Translations under genes and position numbers: made by a program
Notes under the pieces: model-generated
The model's input: the letters and a program-made list of their open reading frames with translations, nothing else
The model's database searches: none
Told to the model about the DNA's origin: nothing
Assembly (NCBI GenBank): GCA_023846275.1
Contig: CM043874.1
Coordinates: 27,377,630 to 27,441,629, forward strand
Direction: 5' to 3'
Length of the DNA: 64,000 nucleotides
Source of the DNA: Vanilla planifolia
Taxonomy: Eukaryota > Streptophyta > Magnoliopsida > Asparagales > Orchidaceae
Shown: positions 62,331-64,000 of the stretch, piece by piece
Layout: each line of letters opens with the position of its first letter
Numbering within the stretch: position 1 is the first letter of the stretch

Positions 62331-63001
62331 CCGGGGCTCTGTTCCTTTTGATTCCCCGCATTGCCTTGATGATTTTGTTTTCAGTAACCCTACAACAGAG
62401 ATTGGATGCCGCCTCATCGTCAACGATACCAGGAAGCGAGGTAATCTGCGACAAGGTCCCCTGGTCCCCGCACCGCCATTTGCGTTTGAAGTAAGCCAGG
62501 CTGACCCGTCTGATGCTGTCAGGAGAGTCCGCCACCATGTCATCGTTATCCTTCAGTAAGGTAATCCGATTCGTCCGGGCCCGAGCCGTAGCCGCAATGT
62601 GGAAGAGTCTCATGTTACCGTCCTCAAATTGCGCCCAGTGCACTTTGGCGCGCTGCCACCACCATTGCTCCTCATGTGCGTAGCCGCGGTGGAAGGCCGT
62701 GACCATGTTCCCGAGCCGCGCATGGTCCTCCTTAGTTAAACCCTCCCTAGACTCCCTTGTCTGAAGCTCATCGATACGCCGTTGCAGCTCCTTATTCCGA
62801 TTAACAAGGTTCCCCACCTCCTCCCGGCTCCATCTACGCAACGCCATCGAGCGCTTGAACTTGGTCATGACAATCTCCATGCGATTTTCCCTCGCTCGTC
62901 TTTGCCATGCATGGTGCACCACCTGGAAGGATTGTGGGAATTCAAGCCATACGCTCTTAAAGAGCAGCCTGCTGGAGTTCGGCCACGCGTTCCTTCCACC
63001 C

Positions 63002-63690
63002 AAGTTAACTAGCAGCGGGCAGTGGTCCGACCCGAGCCGGCTTAGATGATGCACAGAGCACTCGGGAAAAGCAAGCACCACTGCTGAATTCATAAGAACC
63101 CGATCAAGCCGCTCAAGGATCCACGCGCCGCCCTGCTTCCCGTTGCACCACGTGAAGCAGTTGTAGGAGAATCCCAAGTCAGCAAGCTGGAGGTCCTGCA
63201 TGAAGTCAGCGAGTTCCTGCTGACCCCTGCCATAGATGAATCTGCACCCGCCACGTTTCTCCTCCTGGGCCATAACCAAGTTAAGGTCCTCTGCAACGAT
63301 GAGGGGGTCGTTCCCACAGTAAGAGAGCCGGATGGCATCCCAAATCTCCCACCGTTTATGGTGATCTTTAGGCCCATAAACAAAGAAACAATTGAGCTTG
63401 CAGTCCGAGCGATTGGTAATCGAGCATGCAGCCATGTGTGCTGAGAACTTCGAGATCGTGAGATCAACCCAGTTCTTCCACAAGAGAACAATGCCAGCTG
63501 ACATGCCCATGGAAGGTTGGGCCGCGAAGTCCCAGTTCCTTCCAAGGAGCCAGTCCGGACCCCGCCGGGAGAAAGTTTGTGCTTTTGTTTCCATTAGCAC
63601 CACGACTACAGCTTTCCCCTCACGAGCCAGTCGTTGCAAATAACTCCTTGACTTCCCCTTCTTAGCACCTCTAATGTTCCAGATTATAAG
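63002..63690 (-). pseudogene. LINE endonuclease domain
   Basis: An APE-like endonuclease that nicks target DNA in family members. Landmarks in order are WNIRGA, VVLMETKA (the catalytic Glu), VYGP, VAEDLNLV in place of the usual LAGDFNVV (Asp and Asn kept, Gly and Phe changed), ILERLDRVL, and SRLGSDHCPLL (the SDH motif). The domain reads without interruption. Activity is doubtful because of the changed G-F pair. Confidence 0.85.
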
Positions 63691-63818
63691 CTACATTTTG
63701 ACGTGAGCAATATTATCCGTGCTTCCATGCAATCGTGCATCACCTCTGCATAAAACCACCGCCATCAACTTCCTTGATGGCCGCTGCACCCCACGAAGCG
63801 CAGCCTAGGAATCGTCTC

Positions 63819-64000
63819 CTATTTAGTACCATACCCATGTGGACTTATGGGCATATCCCCCTCTCGTTCCTCCTGCACCAAGGGCAATTTCCCCTTACGC
63901 CTGTTTGCATGGGGCGCATGGCCCGTGTCCACAGCCATCAAGGGATGACTATCCAAGCTTGTCTGCATCCAGTCCCTGCGGCCCCCAAGTTGCGAAGCCC
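63819..64000 (-). pseudogene. LINE ORF1 C-terminal tail (partial)
   Basis: The frame is open from the window edge to TAG at 63,821-63,819, reading a basic, Gly/Arg-rich tail (RNLGGRRDWMQ and ANRRKGKLPLVQEEREGD pieces). This fits the end of a plant LINE gag-like ORF1. The 122 bases to the ORF2 ATG form the spacer. Confidence 0.55.

Larger units (their letters stand above)
59953..63696 (-). pseudogene. LINE ORF2 (EN-RT-zinc finger-RNase H), disabled
   Basis: The natural start ATG is at 63,696, but the second codon is TAG where lysine is usual; then comes LIIWNIRGA, the typical start of the endonuclease. The frame is open from there to about 62,197 through endonuclease and into RT. A frameshift near 62,315, inside APGIDGIT, moves RT to another frame. 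RT then continues in that frame past stops at 62,041 and 61,870 (LISREQATFIPG, KIDMEQAYDSV, LRQGYPLSPYLYVFA). The segments after 61,333 are in pieces. No functional protein could come from this copy. Confidence 0.9.
59895..64000 (-). mobile_element. L1-type LINE, 5' end beyond the window
   Basis: This GC-rich block in AT-rich flanks has the order ORF1 tail, endonuclease, RT, zinc finger, RNase H on the minus strand. The 3' end lies just past the stop at 59,953, with CATTTTGATATAATATATAT and no long A-run, a tail type seen in plant LINEs. ORF2 has at least five nonsense codons (63,693; 62,041; 61,870; 61,333; 61,207) and several frameshifts. Despite these, domain matches are strong, so it is younger than the gypsy relics. 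The target duplication cannot be judged because the 5' end is not included. Confidence 0.92.

Noticed and set aside
62197..63639. 480-codon frame as a complete protein starting at 63,639
   Set aside because: It begins at TTG in the middle of the endonuclease domain; true LINE coding starts at 63,696, and the last 40 or so residues are frameshifted out of RT.

Overview
The window looks like nuclear DNA of a seed plant, most likely a flowering plant. It is strongly AT-rich and very gene-poor. The recognisable coding sequence is plant-type: one intact gene for a subunit-7-like protein of the plant-specific RNA polymerases IV/V, decayed Ty3/gypsy and Ty1/copia retrotransposons, and an L1-type LINE whose ORF2 ends in an RNase H domain, as in plant LINEs. 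No rRNA, convincing tRNA, CRISPR array or bacterial feature was seen. I cannot name the species.

Layout. Bases 1-9,790 and 38,225-48,495 are two diverged direct copies of one composite unit of about 10 kb. Each carries gag zinc-knuckle, protease/RT N-terminal and integrase C-terminal relics of a chromovirus-like gypsy element, with the same internal deletion, and also an unidentified relic on the opposite strand. Bases 9,790-13,900 are AT-rich, with a short GC-rich island at 10,885-11,260. A minus-strand gypsy integrase relic lies at 14.8-15.25 kb. Bases 17.2-20.4 kb hold a broken minus-strand coding tract that I could not identify. At 20,713-21,246 (+) is the only intact gene, NRPD7/NRPE7-like, followed by a long (TA)n microsatellite.

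Bases 25-35 kb contain a minus-strand gypsy element (gag, protease, RT). Its gag is interrupted by an apparent 2.65-kb solo LTR with a near-perfect 5-bp target duplication, and direct repeats lie on both sides of the element. Bases 48.6-59.5 kb are an LTR graveyard: three copies of one LTR family (two direct, one inverted) share a TATA box and a downstream motif at identical 28-bp spacing, next to a three-copy tandem repeat of about 0.8 kb and copia RNase H, LTR-start and gag relics. Bases 59.9-64.0 kb hold a GC-rich L1-type LINE on the minus strand. Its domains run endonuclease, RT, zinc finger and RNase H, it is disabled by stops and frameshifts, and its 5' end runs off the window.

How the parts relate: this is mostly heterochromatin-like repeat sediment around one gene. 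That gene's family acts in RNA-directed DNA methylation, which silences such repeats. Several disabling changes in the LINE and in the solo LTR ends are of the C-to-T/G-to-A type expected from decay of methylated cytosines (inference).
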